From Distichodus sexfasciatus (Eukaryota; Chordata; Actinopteri; Characiformes; Distichodontidae): 64,000 bases of DNA. The stretch spans positions 658,501-722,500 of the forward strand of contig JAVGVS010000180.1 of the NCBI GenBank assembly GCA_032718565.1, given 5' to 3'. Within the stretch, counting starts at the first letter, position 1, and each line of letters opens with the position of its first letter. Under the pieces are notes generated by a model, which did not search any database, was not told the DNA's origin, and worked only from the letters and a program-made list of their open reading frames with translations. The translations under genes and the position numbers were made by a program. Below, piece after piece: positions 32,135-43,690 of the stretch.

Positions 32135-34849
32135 TACACATATAAGTCCGCTTGCCACTTAAACACCGATGTACATGATGTTCTGCTGTTTTGCACTGGA
32201 ACAGCTTCAGCCCGCAGAAATAGACACAAACGCTTCAGACCTGACACTTTCAGGGCCAGAAAAACAGGGTGTGTGTGAAGAGTGGGTAGAGGGTGTCGCT
32301 TCTCTAAGGCAACGTGACCACCTCCGCCCAGATTATCCACACATCTTTTCCACACTCTCTATCCACAGCGAAACACTAGCCCACACGCCTGCAGGGACCC
32401 TTTTTGTAAAAAAGCTGAAGAAGTGGAACCTGAAGAAACCTCGATGAGGTTTACTGAAAATTAGGATGAACTCGAGAGCGCGGGTTAAAGGCCACGTCTT
32501 CAGTATTTGATCCAAAAAGACCAATGGAGATGTTGTAGAGTCTTTTTATGTTTCCCTTTGTGGCTGGCATTTCAGATTTGAGTGTGTGCCCGGTAAGAAG
32601 AAGCCTTGTAGGATCTGGTTGAAGGTTGAAGGGAGGTGATGAGGGCTTGACAGCTCGTGCAAAACTGGGTGATTCCTCTGCCAGCTTGCTTTCAAAAGAT
32701 GTCAGTGAATACAATGAAGCTATCTGACAGAGAGATTACAAAACTTGGCGAGTTAAAAAATTATATTGTTTAAAATGACAAACAATTCTTGGATTGCATC
32801 AATTAGGATTACTCGTCTGGAACAAACAAACAGGTCAGCAGGCTCACAGCACAGCAACAGAAAAGGGGAAAATCTTTATTTCTGTAATTGATATACTGTT
32901 TTGAGAAGAGGAGAACTTGCATTAAAGATGAAGGCTCTGTTTTACAAGTTTAACTAACCCACCTCTATCTTCTGGCAACATTATCACAGGGTTTTAGGAA
33001 TATAAAGTAATGAGAGAACTTAATTGATTTGCTGGAACAAACCCATTATGCGAAACTGACCTGCATCCTGCAGCTTGTCATTAGAAGTGTCTATTAACAA
33101 GCGATTCTAATGCAACTTCACTTCCAACGATTTTGGTTCCCCAAATCACTACGACAGATTTGCCGAAAGTTGCTCTAACGTTACAACAGTATAAGGATAT
33201 GCACTTATCCACTCAAAGGCTTTATGTGACATCTGCCTTATTATGTGCTCATCAGACTGTAAAATGTGTCCAAGTCATGTCTCAAGTCGGTGTACTCGAG
33301 TTCAAGTTAGGGTCTGACCAAAAGACCCGGACATGTCGCCAAATCGACCAACCACTTTGCCTATAAGCGGAAACGCATCTAACCTATGACATTCAGTGTC
33401 ATTCAGGGAGAGTGATTTTTTTCACCCCGGGAAAGACTATTAAAAAGAAGGACAAGCCCGGCAAAACTAGGGTTAAACAAGGCTTAAATAAAGGTGTCCA
33501 TCTAATTTTGGCTTTATCGTGCACCTCAAGTTACACTTGAGTTCTGTTTGAAAAAAGTTTTTTTTTCCCCATAGTGCTGTTGCGTTACTTTCAGAATTTC
33601 TACCTGTAAAAATAGTTTTGTGAGCTTTTGGGAGCAATTAAAAGTTGCAAAGTGGAGAATAAAGGAATAGCTTTGGGTCATCACTTTGAAAATCACTTTG
33701 TTTCCATGTCTTCTTCATGTCTGACTCATTTGAGAAGGTGAAAAATGAATACCTTGTTGGCTTCCGTTGGTGCCCTCAGACCGCATCAGTAGTTATGATG
33801 GTATAATTTGTAGAAGTAGTGGTGATGAAGGCACAGACAGTGGTGGTAGTATTAGAATTAATTTACTGTCTCCAAATATTATCATTAATATGAATAAAAC
33901 TACAAAACAATTCAATTTTGTTAGCATGGCATAGACATCTGATTGTAGTTGGTGTCAGAGACCCCAAAAGGCTATGGCAACATTTCTTTTGTCAAAATTC
34001 AGTCTTGTCCTCAGTGTTTTTATTTGGAAAAAAAAATTATATACTTAAGCCCCAGTTTAATAACCATTAGCACAGATTCATCAAGATACTTTGCTTTCAA
34101 AGAACGTGTTTGATCACAACACCACTGGACCGTATTTGTTTGTGAATCAAACTTCAGTTTCAAATTATAATCCATATTATTTCAAACCCTTACATAAACA
34201 AATGTTAAACATGTTCATAAGCATAATGGTTCCTAATTATTTCTACATTACTTAATGCAAATTGTGCTGGATTTTTAAATTGCGAGTCACTGCAGCAAGC
34301 ATTTCGTCTTTGGGTCAACACTTAACGCCTCTTCAAAACCTCGTCACAATGCCTCATCACGAAGTCATTAGCAGCGGAAGCAGCATCAGCCTAATGGAAA
34401 GGTGAGGGCACGTTGGGAACGAGATCTCCTTTTTGAGAGGCCCAGGGGCCAGCGGGGAAGCGTGGGGGATCCGAGGCTGATTAAATCAATGGCCCTCGTC
34501 TAGCATGCTCCCGTTTTAATCAGCATACACAAGGGACGAAGTATTATTACTCTGCTATGGACACACAATACCTCTTTTCAGCAGACCTTCCCTTTGATCA
34601 GACACATTGGAATGAATTAGACCAACGAAAAAATAAAGGGTTTACAATGCACGGCCAGAAAAAGGCCATCGGCAATATGAATGATATTTCTGTTCAGCAA
34701 GCTCAAGTGGCTTTTTGATCACATATGTTTCTAAACATGGGCTACGGTGGTATTATGGTTAGGTTGATGAATATGGATGTGTTGCCACACACAACAATAA
34801 AACTTGTTATAAATGCTGCTGTGTCGAACAATGCATTAAAGCCATAACA
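32135..34849. other. Unique DNA, candidate conserved element at 34270-34540, no gene seen
   Basis: 2.7 kb without a recognised repeat or exon, the longest unique stretch of the window. 34380-34540 (GCAGCATCAGCCTAATGGAA, GAGGCTGATTAAATCAATGG, CGTTTTAATCAGCATACACA) is a candidate conserved non-coding element. Confidence 0.5.
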
Positions 34850-34893
34850 CTGCACCACAAATAAATCATTTCTGTCTGCTCCTTGGTGTAATT

Positions 34894-35052
34894 CAGTGGT
34901 TCCCAAGCTGGAGGGCACGCCCCCTAGGGAGGAGGCAGAGGTATTGAAGAGGGGCGCACCAATGGGATAGCCTACGCTCCACTCGAGCACTGCTAGAATA
35001 ATGTTCCTATCTAGAAAAGGGGGGCCCTGCAGAAAACGTTTGGGAGCCACTG
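34894..35052. mobile_element. 159-bp hAT-like miniature element inside the palindrome arm
   Basis: Ends CAGTGGTTCCCAAGC and ...GTTTGGGAGCCACTG are inverted. The 8-bp flanks are GTGTAATT (34886-34893) and GTCTAGCT (35053-35060). The uninterrupted partner arm reads GTCTAGTT (in reverse complement) at the same point, giving the empty site. An 8-bp duplication and CAG...CTG ends fit the hAT superfamily. Confidence 0.88.
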
Positions 35053-35147
35053 GTCTAGCTCATGTGTCCTACTGTAAATCCTGTGCTGAATTCATATCTG
35101 GAGGCACATTTTGTCAATCACATCAAGATCTTAAGTTCTAAAGATCT

Positions 35148-35759
35148 AAAACCAGTCGCTTGTCGCAACGGAGGTTTCCGAGAAAAACGACCGTTTATGT
35201 TGCATGGGGTAAAATTTGGGATTTTTTGGTTTTAGTGTTTTGAAACAGTGGAAGGTCTATACTGTACTGTTGTGAATCAATTTAGCTGAAAAACATACCC
35301 TTTCCATCCTAAAAAATGTGACTTTCTTGAGGTGAGGAATTCAATTCCAGCAGAATGTTAAAAGTTTCTGTTTTGACCGCTCTACTCCAATATTTACGGT
35401 AAATCCACTCGTTGACTAGCGTGAAGATATTTCTCCGGAATCCATCTTCGTCTCCCGAGTTCAGTTAACCTAACGCAGGTAGGCTATCCGTGTGGCTGTG
35501 AATGCAGCGTAGGCTACCGTAAATGCAAATGTAGCCGCGACCGCACCAAGCGTCTGTGAGTGCTACGGCGATAGTCAACTTCAAAGGCAGATTTCTCCGT
35601 TTCTCACTTGGCGTGACAGAAGAAACCCGACTCTTTTGAATGTTGATATCTCAGTCATATGTCGTCCGTATCGTTTTGAAGGTTGATTTATGCCCTTTCA
35701 TGAAAACAATCAATTTTGAAAATTTGCGACCAGCGACTCGTTTTGCCGTGCAGAGTCAC
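35148..35759 (-). mobile_element. TIR-A miniature transposon, copy 3
   Basis: Near full length, reversed relative to 45577; the outer about 20 bp of its left end are replaced by CTAAAGATCT. The right end GCCGTGCAGAGTCAC is followed by ATAT. It interrupts the left arm of the palindrome between AAGTT and ATGCAAAAATAC; the partner arm reads straight through (about 36168-36178). Confidence 0.92.
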
Positions 35760-36518
35760 ATATATGCAAAAATACTTCACATAAGGAAAGTTTGCCTCAC
35801 AGCTGTGTGATGTTCGGAAAATGTATTTGTTGCAACTAAATTATAATTATAATTATAATTTGGGTGATGTAAGAGATGAACATGGGGAGAGATTCTATTA
35901 AGATATGTCTGTGATGGACACAAGATATCAGGGCTTCTGTAACCAAAACATGCTGATCAACTACTGTTCCTTTCTGCAGCAGGAAACAACAGACACTCAC
36001 AAGCACAAAAGCAAGTGCCTAAAGCACTTTTGAACAGTACATTACAGTGTTTTGATCTACGTCTCAGGTGAACTTCTGTTTGTAATTTAGTTGCAACGAA
36101 TACATTTTCTAAACATCACACAGCAGTAAGGCAAACTTTCCTTATGTGAAGTATTTTTGCATATTTAACTTAAGATCTTGATGTGATAGACAAAATGTGC
36201 CTCCGGGTTTGAATTCAGCACAGGATTTACTGTAGGACACATGAACTAGACCCAGTAGCAGACAGAAATGATTTATTTGTGATGCAGTGTAATGTGCTGT
36301 TCAAAAGTGCTTTTGCGCTTGTGAGTGTTGGATGTCGTCTGCTGGTATGCTGTGAGCATCTTGTTTGCGAGTTCCATTTACAGCTTGCTGGTTAGTGAGA
36401 AACAGCTGTTATTGTGTTGCTGTGCAACAATACGTGTATCAAAATACCAAATTGTCACAAAACAATATTATACCTAGAACTTAAAATCTGGACGTGCTAG
36501 GAAAGTTCTGAGTGCAGA

Positions 36519-36879
36519 TGTCACGCGCACTCCGTTCCACGGCCGGCACTGGGACCTGGGAAATGGTCGCTCACGGTTCGGGAAGTATAAAAGGAGTCAT
36601 TTTCTCGCGGCGCTTCGCCCAGTCATTGAGTGACCAGCCCACCTCCGATTCATGTCGGCTTTTACTGTGAGTACTCTCAGTTACTTGGTTATCTCTCCGA
36701 TTGAGTGTGTCATTTAGATATGCGGATTCTTGGGGGAATCCTTGCTCTACTCTTTAGAGAGTTCTTAGAGCAAACCGCATGGCTCTCCTGCCTACTCGCG
36801 CTCTCAGCCGCGTTTGGGTTAACCAACCACGCTACATCGGGCTAGAATCTCTGTTCATATCCTAACCAGATCCCTGACA
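36519..36879 (+). mobile_element. Solo LTR with perfect 5-bp target duplication
   Basis: It begins TGTCACGCGCACTCC and ends CCAGATCCCTGACA (inverted TGTCA/TGACA). GCAGA flanks it on both sides (36514-36518, 36880-36884). A TATA box TATAAAAGG lies at 36586-36594. A second, diverged copy in reverse at 57731 supports the boundaries. No internal region, primer-binding site or second LTR is adjacent, so it is a solo LTR, probably of a Gypsy- or BEL-like retrotransposon; the class is inference. Confidence 0.93.
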
Positions 36880-36884
36880 GCAGA

Positions 36885-37329
36885 TCTGGATTCAACACAG
36901 TCGATTCCATGTAAATCACGTTTCACTTCCAGTAGCAAAATCGTTGTTCTCCAGTATAATCGAATTCATTGGGATGATTTGCACCTTTATTTTTATTGCT
37001 TTGGTTTGTAGGAAAAAAACAAAAAAACCCCAGAAGGAATCAATAAATAAATATTATTTCAAATCAACCTGAGAACAGACTGGCCGCCTTGTCTCTAGTC
37101 CACTGATCCAGTGACAGATTAGTCCCATGAACATTTCAGTCTTCATCCTGCCACCGGAACATAAACACCGTCCATTTCTTCCATTTGGTCTTGACATTGT
37201 TCCTCTTGAATTCTCATCATATGGGTCAACTGCTCTACAGTAAATCAATGGAGAGAGAAAAATGTATTTTCTGGTCCCATATGAATTATGTCCCGAATTT
37301 TACATCACGTTGTTTTGTGAGTTGTCACC
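36885..37329. other. Unique DNA between solo LTR and LINE remnant
   Basis: No family is recognised. 37015-37030 is an A-rich run. The minus-strand open frame at 37054-37248 is not recognisable as a protein. Confidence 0.4.
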
Positions 37330-37585
37330 AATGGCCCGTCTGTGGCTACAAAGGAGGATTAAAGCAGCTAGCAACATCAGCCAGACATCTCTTCCCCCCA
37401 TCTTTCACAAACGCTGCATAAGGAGGGCCTCCTGCATCATGCTCGGTCCCTCACATCCCTCAACATGGACTCTTTACACTCCTCCCACCTGGCAGACGCT
37501 ATCGCAGCATCAGGGCCCGATCCACCAGACTGCATGACTTTTTCTCACAAGTCATCCAGTCACGCCGCAGCCAGCGAAACTCACC
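37330..37585 (+). pseudogene. LINE ORF2 C-terminal remnant, frameshifted
   Basis: One frame gives R-I-K-A-A-S-N-I-S-Q ... R-C-I-R-R-A-S-C-I, followed after a shift near 37460 by L-L-P-P-G-R-R-Y-R-S-I-R-A-R in another frame, to about codon Q-S-R-R-S at 37565. This order (helical segment, R-C-x-R-R-A, D/G-P-S-H-P, then L-L-P-x-G-R-R-Y-R-S-I-R and a T-R-L segment) is that of the extreme C-terminus of fish non-LTR retrotransposon ORF2 proteins, known to me from memory. The reverse transcriptase domain itself is missing. It is a dead 5'-truncated copy. Confidence 0.7.
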
Positions 37586-38440
37586 GGGGCCTTTGGCTGG
37601 CTAGTTCTTCAGCTTTGCTTTCCATTATGGTGAAGTCGGGAATCGCGAGCAGACCAGCATCTTGGGATCGTAATCTGTGACAGAACCAGATCCGGGTGCT
37701 TGAGGTGTGGAGGGCAGCGTGGTGGCGTCATGTGGGCGACTAGCCGGGCTTGTAGTCGTGGAGTTACAAGCTTTAACAATGCTGTAATTTTGCAGTTACA
37801 ATGCTACGATCTGCAGTTTTCAGTACATAAAAATTATGCAAAAAAATTCAGATGTAATTCAAGGCTCATGTCAATAATTATTTTCTGTAGATTCACTCCA
37901 TTCAAATTTTTTCCAATGTTAGGTCCCCGCGAGGTCTACCTGAAGGCGTGACCGCCACTCTATTCGGTCACAACTTTCAGCCATTCATCTGGCGCTGGTG
38001 GGTCAGGCATATGTACCATCTTGGCGTGGTTTTTTCCCATCTACTAATATGATTTCTAACAAATATCTGTTTTCCTTTCACACAATATTTTCTGTTATAC
38101 TGTCATACAACTGTGCGCAATCCCTACGTTGTCACTATGGCAGAATTTGACAATCACAGAACATCCACCCAAAACTGTACAATGCGGGTCGACCAAAAGC
38201 CATGAGAATGATTTACTGTATTTACTGCTCCACATTGTCTCAACATGGCTCGTTACTGAAAATTCTGCTCCTAATTTTTTAGGCGATAAAGAGAATCTTA
38301 TTAACATTTCCAGCAGTGTTCTCTCCAAATGCAGTGCGAATAATACAGATAATTATGATATGACTACTCTGAGTGTACTGTTGGCATATTGTTTGTTATG
38401 CTTGTGTATCTTGTGATGTTTGATCATCATAATGGTATTG
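37586..38440. other. Unique DNA, no gene seen
   Basis: A GAAGTCGGGAATCGCGAGCA stretch follows the LINE remnant and may be its 3' tail. The open frame at 38129-38416 is not recognisable. Confidence 0.4.
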
Positions 38441-39072
38441 GTGACCCTCCACGGCAAAACCAGTCACTTTATGCATAGAATTTTTCAAAATTGAGTTATT
38501 ATGTTTTCATGAAGGGCATAAATCAACCTTCAAACAATACCTATATCGAATGAATCGGACGACATATGACTGAGATATCAACATTCAAAAGGTCAGGTTT
38601 CTCCTGTCACGCCAAGTGAAGCGAATCTGCCTTTGAAGTTGACTATCGGCAGCACTCTGGGCGCTTAGCGAATCTTGATCGCTACGTTTGTATTCACGTT
38701 AGCCCCTCACGCTGCATTCACAGCCACCGCAGGATAGCCTACCTCGTTAGGTTAACTGAACTCGGGCGAAGATGGATTCGGAGAAATATCTTCCGCTAGT
38801 CAACCAGTGGATTTACGTAAATATTGAAGTAGGCGGTCCAAAACAAAACACCCAACATTCTGCTGGAATTGAATTCCTCACCTCAAGAAAGTCACGTTTT
38901 TAGGATGGAAAGGGTAAGTTTTTCAGCGAAATTGATTCCCAACAGTACAGTATAGACCTTCCACTGTTTCAAAACACTTAAAACAAAAAATCCAAAATTT
39001 TACACCACGCAACATAGCGATTAGTTTCTCCAGAAACCTCCGTTCACGACAAGCATGGAACGTGGAGGTCAC
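38441..39072 (+). mobile_element. TIR-A miniature transposon, copy 4
   Basis: It begins GTGACCCTCCACGGCAAAAC and ends CATGGAACGTGGAGGTCAC. Length is 632 bp, essentially full length but with many small changes (for example CAGTCACTTTATGCATAG near the left end). The flanks ATTG and ATAT do not match well, so the insertion is older or the left flank has changed. Confidence 0.9.
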
Positions 39073-40372
39073 ATATAAAAGATGGCACCGATCGATGCGT
39101 GGATCGGTCGACAACTCAAATAGCTGGATCGAATATCATTGTGGGCGATAAATGCGTCTGTAGCCGGACTCAATTCTTGCCCTTCATAGGAAATTGCTTT
39201 CGCGATAAGCTGGTTTAATTGAACATTTATGATTTCTGCATATTGATCGACAATGAGCAGAACAAGCAACGCAACACACTACAACCCAAAAGCAAATCAT
39301 GCTATTATACTGTTTAATTTCCTTAACAACACCAGTTCTGAAAACGCAAATGAAAGTGAATCGGAAGTTCAAACAAAGGAGACCCCTAATGAGCATCGGC
39401 GTCCAATCGCATAACTCCTAGTTCTGTATATAAGCGATAAACTGCTTGTCTTCTCTCGTACAGCTATTCGTTCGCCCGCCTCCTCCCATCCACCTTCGGC
39501 TTCCTGCCTGGCCTCCTAGCCAGATCTGCGGCTTCAGAGAGGAACCAATAATAGCGGCGAATATAAAATTATCACATACACACTAAAGACAGCTTGTTTT
39601 TGCCAAATAAAATACTTGTCAATCTATAACTGAATGGTCTCCTTGGTTTGAATTTCGGTGTTCCTGATGGTTTTAGCGCCGCGGGATTATGGGCCGGCGC
39701 AAAATTAAACCATGAATTTTTGAGATGCTATTTTAATAATAAATCATTTAGCATATACTGTACATATAGGTGTGTAATTATTGCATTATTTTAGTTGGGA
39801 AAACAGTATTTAATTCAAGTATTTCCTTAAGCACAAAAGAATAATCTCAGTCATGTATTCAGACAGTTTTGTAAGCATTATTCTCTGTTTTAAAAGACTG
39901 TGTCGGATCATACTGGCAGATTATACAAATTTACAATATCGATTTATGGAATTACGTTTTGGTATTGATGTTCCTATTCAGTGTATCTGGGAAAATGGAA
40001 ATTAAAACGGTTCCTTAAACTTTCTAAAACGGATCACCAAACCCAATACATTATGCTGTATAATGACCCAGAACTCAGCAAAAGAATCCTGGCATCTACC
40101 TTCATGTCCTTAAATACTTCCAATTGCCCCCCGTTTGCCCCTGGCGTAAACCATATGTCCCAGCTGTATAAGATCTCACAGGTGTATTCTCTAGGTAGTC
40201 AGAGCTTTTTCTCTCAGATTATCATTTACCATGAAGTCCTCCAGGGTCCAGGAGCATCTTACTTTAGTGCAAGGGTTCTTAGAGAGCTACTCAGAGACAG
40301 ATAAAGAACCACATGATTGACTTGCTCCGGATTTTCTGGACTGGGAGGAAGGACATAACATTGTCTTAAATT
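39073..40372. other. Unclassified DNA with a promoter-like segment, no gene proved
   Basis: 39400-39660 has CTGTATATAAGCG (TATA box near 39427), a CT-rich leader and AAATAAAATAC (39606-39616) followed by GGTCTCCTTGGTTTGAATTT; this spacing is LTR-like. 39981-40304 has a 107-codon frame with no protein family I recognise; it lacks an obvious splice or start context. Confidence 0.35.
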
Positions 40373-41505
40373 GCTGTAAACTGTTTATTATGTATGGCGT
40401 CAATTTTAGCTCCAATTTGAGATCCAATTTTTGATAACTACTGCTATTTCTTCTTGGTTCCATTATTCATTTGACAAAACATTTCACTGCAGCGAATTGC
40501 GGAATGTCTAATAAATGCCTTGTACCAACTGTTAAATGTGTTATTGTTTTATCATTGACGAGCCACCCGTGGATGTTTGCGGTCTTCCTTCAGCTGGAAT
40601 AAAGATGGTGGTAAAGATGTGAAATATGTCTGGTGGCATTTACACATTTCCTTAAGGAGAATCCTCTCCCAAAGCGAGATCTGAACTACTCTCCACTGAG
40701 TTTGTGTTGATTTTTTTTTTTTTTTTTTTTGGGCACTGTCTCATCTTGTATCCGTCCTTTCGCGATTTCTTTGCTCCTTGCACATCTGTTCCATTCGGAA
40801 TCGACTTGGGTGTCGCTGTAAACTGTTTATTATGTAACCGCGTCCAATTTTAGCTCCAATTTGAGATCCAATTTTTGATAACTACTGCTATTTCTTCTTG
40901 GTAACTACTACTTTTTGTTCACTATAAAATCGAAAACCGTCGCCTATAATAAAAACAAACTAGGCATTAAATGCTAAAACAAAAGTGGAAAAATGTCATT
41001 CTCTTTGGCTTTAAGATATTCCTTCAAATAGTGGAACATATATTTTTTACCCTGCATCTAAAACATATAGAAAAAAAATTCGTCTTCAACATACATTTGA
41101 TAACTTGAACCTTAATAATAAACCTATTAGATATATTTAACCATTTTTGTTCCATTATTCATTTGACAAAACATTTCACTGCAACGAATTGCCGAATGTC
41201 TAATAAATGCGCTTGTACCAACTGTTAAATGTATTGTTTTATACGTGACACGAGCCCACCGTGGATGTTGCGGTCTCCTTCAGCTGGAATAAAGATGGTG
41301 GTAAAGATGTGAAATATGTCTAGTGGCATTTACATTCATAAGGAGAATCCTCTACTCCAAACGAGATCTGAACTACTCTCCCACTGAGTTTGTGTTGATT
41401 TATTTTTTTTTTTGGGCACTGTCTCATCTTGTATCCGTCCTTTCATGATTTCTTTGCTCCTTGCACATCTGTTCCATCCGAAATCGACTTGGGTGTCGCA
41501 CAGCC
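40373..41505 (+). repeat. Tandem duplication with an insertion in the second copy
   Basis: Unit part 1 (CTGTAAACTGTTTATTATGT, TTTTAGCTCCAATTTGAGAT, CTATTTCTTCTTGGT) is at about 40373-40457 and again at about 40816-40900. Part 2 (CCATTATTCATTTGACAAAA, TCAGCTGGAATAAAGATGGT, GGGCACTGTCTCATCTTGTA, AATCGACTTGGGTGTCGC) is at about 40460-40815 and again at about 41152-41500. Thus the period is about 444 bp, plus about 250 bp of AT-rich sequence unique to the second copy (40901-41151). The block TTTCACTGCAGCGAATTGC ... TAATAAATGC looks like a retroelement 3' tail. Confidence 0.85.
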
Positions 41506-41835
41506 CTTTTGTGCAAACCGATTACACTCATTTCTGCAAACCCTCTGGCACTTTCCAGATGCTCCTCCCTTGTCTGTGAGTGCATAATGTATGTGCATGA
41601 GCCATACATTATAAGTGTTCCTCTGTCAAAGAAGATCTCAACGTCTCACTTGGCAGATGGATCCCTCTGTCTCACCTCTGGCTACGTGTGTGCACACAGG
41701 AAGATTTCCAAGTGCATCTACTCCTCTGAGCCAAATGCTCATCACTTTTTTTTGTTATATTAATGTTATATTTCGTATATCTTCAAGTATGATACTTTTG
41801 TAGCTGAAATTCGAAGCATGTTTTGTCCCTCACTT
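41506..41835. other. Unique DNA, no gene seen
   Basis: No family is recognised. Overlapping frames at 41461-41803 are not recognisable proteins. Confidence 0.4.
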
Positions 41836-42036
41836 AGAGTTTAGAGTCGCCAATTAATCTATAGTGCATGCTTTTGGACTGTGGGGGGAAACCGGAGCAC
41901 CCCGAGGAAACCCAAGTGAACACGGGGAGTGCATGCAAATTCCACACAGAAAGGCCCTACGGCCGTCCCTGGGGTTCGAACCCACGCCATTCTCGCTGTG
42001 AGGCGGCAGCGCTAACCCCAGCGCCACTGTGCCACC
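41836..42036 (-). mobile_element. SINE-B copy, 3' half missing
   Basis: Reverse SINE-B starting at GAGTCGCCAATTAATCTATA and ending GCGCCACTGTGCCACC. The part with GTTGGCGCCTGCCCAGG and the (ATGA)n tail is absent. Confidence 0.88.
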
Positions 42037-42714
42037 TAATTTATTTAGTATTAGCTTTAATTACCATAATCCCGTTCCACCTAACAGGGATGAATGCAGG
42101 TTTCTGTCTCAGCCTTTTTAGAAAATGCATATTACATTAAATTTTTTTAAAATATTTATCAGGCACCGTTATCCATATCAACTGAAGATAACACCCAGAA
42201 AAATGTCATACACGTTTATCAGCCTTTTAGGGAACAGCAGCTTTGATGAATCTTTCTCAACATCAGCACTTACGACTAACTTCTGTTATTCTGGTGGCGG
42301 TAGCGGATGAGGATGGTGCTTAGTAAGGTGTAGCGTGGTTGTGTTTTTGATGTTTGTATCACAATTTTTTAAGTTTGGTTTCAGAACTGTTATGCCCCAA
42401 CTAACTAATCTTTAAACTAAGGGCACTTATAGCGAGGATCTGACCATTGGCAAATTGAAATATTTGGTTCTCGTTCTTGGATTTCTTTAGCTAAATATAC
42501 ACTGCTGGGCAAAAAAAATGGCAAACTGAGTTTATCACTGTTTCTACACTTCTTTATTTAAAAAAGTGCAACAGTGTAAGCAGGAAGCAACTGTGTAACA
42601 CAATATTCTATACATCTAGTGCACATTTTAGTATGGAAGGCTGATGAGAGCCGGCAGTGTCTAGTTGTAGGGTCATTAGCCTCTATTTTATTAGTGTGCA
42701 GATTTTCTTTATGT
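42037..42714. other. Unique AT-rich DNA, no gene seen
   Basis: TACACTGCTGGGCAAAAAAA near 42498 is reminiscent of Tc1/mariner ends, but no inverted partner was found nearby. Confidence 0.35.
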
Positions 42715-43690
42715 TCACACTGAGTTCATTTGAAAGCAGACTCAGTTCTCTTTCTGGTCCACTTCAGTTCAGATAGGGCCTTAGTCCCTTTTCTGTTCAT
42801 ACTTCATTCTTATGGAGCTCTCAGACCTTTACTGCTTTGCATTCTGGGTAGTTTTCACTCCGAACAAAAACTGTTGGTCCGTTTCTGCCTTTAAAGCGAA
42901 CTCAGATCGAATAGTCAGCATTTTTAACGTGTATGTGAACCCGCCAAACGAATTCAGACCCCTCTGAAATGAACTGAACTGAGACCACATCGGGAGGTGG
43001 TCTCAGTCCGGTTCGCTTTAAGTCTGCGGCGCGTTTCGTTTAACTCACGCCTTCTGAACGCAAAGCGCTCCTGGTTCGCTTCGACAGTTTTTGTTCGAAG
43101 AAGGAAAAAAAAACTAGGCAGAATGCAAAGCAGTGAAGGTCTGAGAGCTCCATAAGAATGAAGTATGAACAGAAAAAGCACTGAGGCCCCATCTGAGCTG
43201 AAGTGGACCAGAAAGAGAACCGAGTCCCCTTTCAAACAAACTCACAGTGTGAACATCAAAAGAACCGAGTTCCCTTTCTATTGGTCCACTTTTTGGACCA
43301 CTTCTAGAGGACTGAGTTCGGTTCCTTTAAAGAGGACTATATGTGAAAACACCCTAAGTCCGCGGTGCAGTTCGTTTAACTCGCGCCTTATGAACACAAA
43401 GTGCTCCTGGTTCACTTCGACAGTTTTAGTTCGAAGTGAAAACTACCCAGAATGCAAAGCAGTAAAGGTCTGACAGCTCCATAAGACTGAAGTATGAACA
43501 GAAAAAGCACTGAGGCCCCATCTGAGCTGAAGTGGACCAGAAAGATAACTGAGTCCCCTTTCAAACGAACTCACAGTGTGAACATCAAAAGAACCGAGTT
43601 CCCTTTCTGTTGGTCCACTTTTTGGACCACTTCTAGAGGACTGAGTTCGGTTCCTTTAAAGAAGACTATATGTGAAAACACCCTTAGTAT
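42715..43690. mobile_element. Foldback element with internal tandem duplication (about 334 bp)
   Basis: CACTGAGTTCATTTGAAAGC ... CTTACTGCTTTGC-like words at 42717-42870 return in reverse complement at 43120-43240 and again at 43450-43570 (GAATGCAAAGCAGTGAAGGT, AGCACTGAGGCCCCATCTGA, AAGTGGACCAGAAAG). The block AAGTC(T/C)GCGG...GTTCGTTTAAC to AAAACACCCT is repeated in tandem at about 43019-43352 and 43353-43689. The right end reads TATATGTGAAAACACCCTTA; the matching left terminus is missing. It is a non-coding MITE-like structure; the superfamily is not determined. Confidence 0.75.

Larger units (their letters stand above)
34850..36345. repeat. Large interrupted palindrome (inverted repeat)
   Basis: Left arm pieces at 34850-34885, 35061-35147 and 35764-35860 read CTGCACCACAAATAAATCAT, CATGTGTCCTACTGTAAATC, CACATCAAGATCTTAAGTT, GCAAAAATACTTCACATAAG and TTGTTGCAACTAAATTATAA. 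Their reverse complements run without interruption on the right at about 36075-36290. A further inverted pair (CACTCACAAGCACAAAAGC at 35996; its complement at 36301-36335) sits around the spacer. The left arm was broken by a hAT element and by TIR-A. The family of the palindrome itself is unknown. Confidence 0.85.

Noticed and set aside
39981..40304. 107-codon frame with fairly even composition
   Set aside because: I recognise no family, it has no supporting exon signals and it lies next to a duplicated retroelement-like tail. It is noted as unclassified, not called.
42498..42530. Tc1/mariner-like end (TACACTGCTGGGCAAAAAAA)
   Set aside because: No inverted partner, TA-flanked pair or transposase relic was found nearby.
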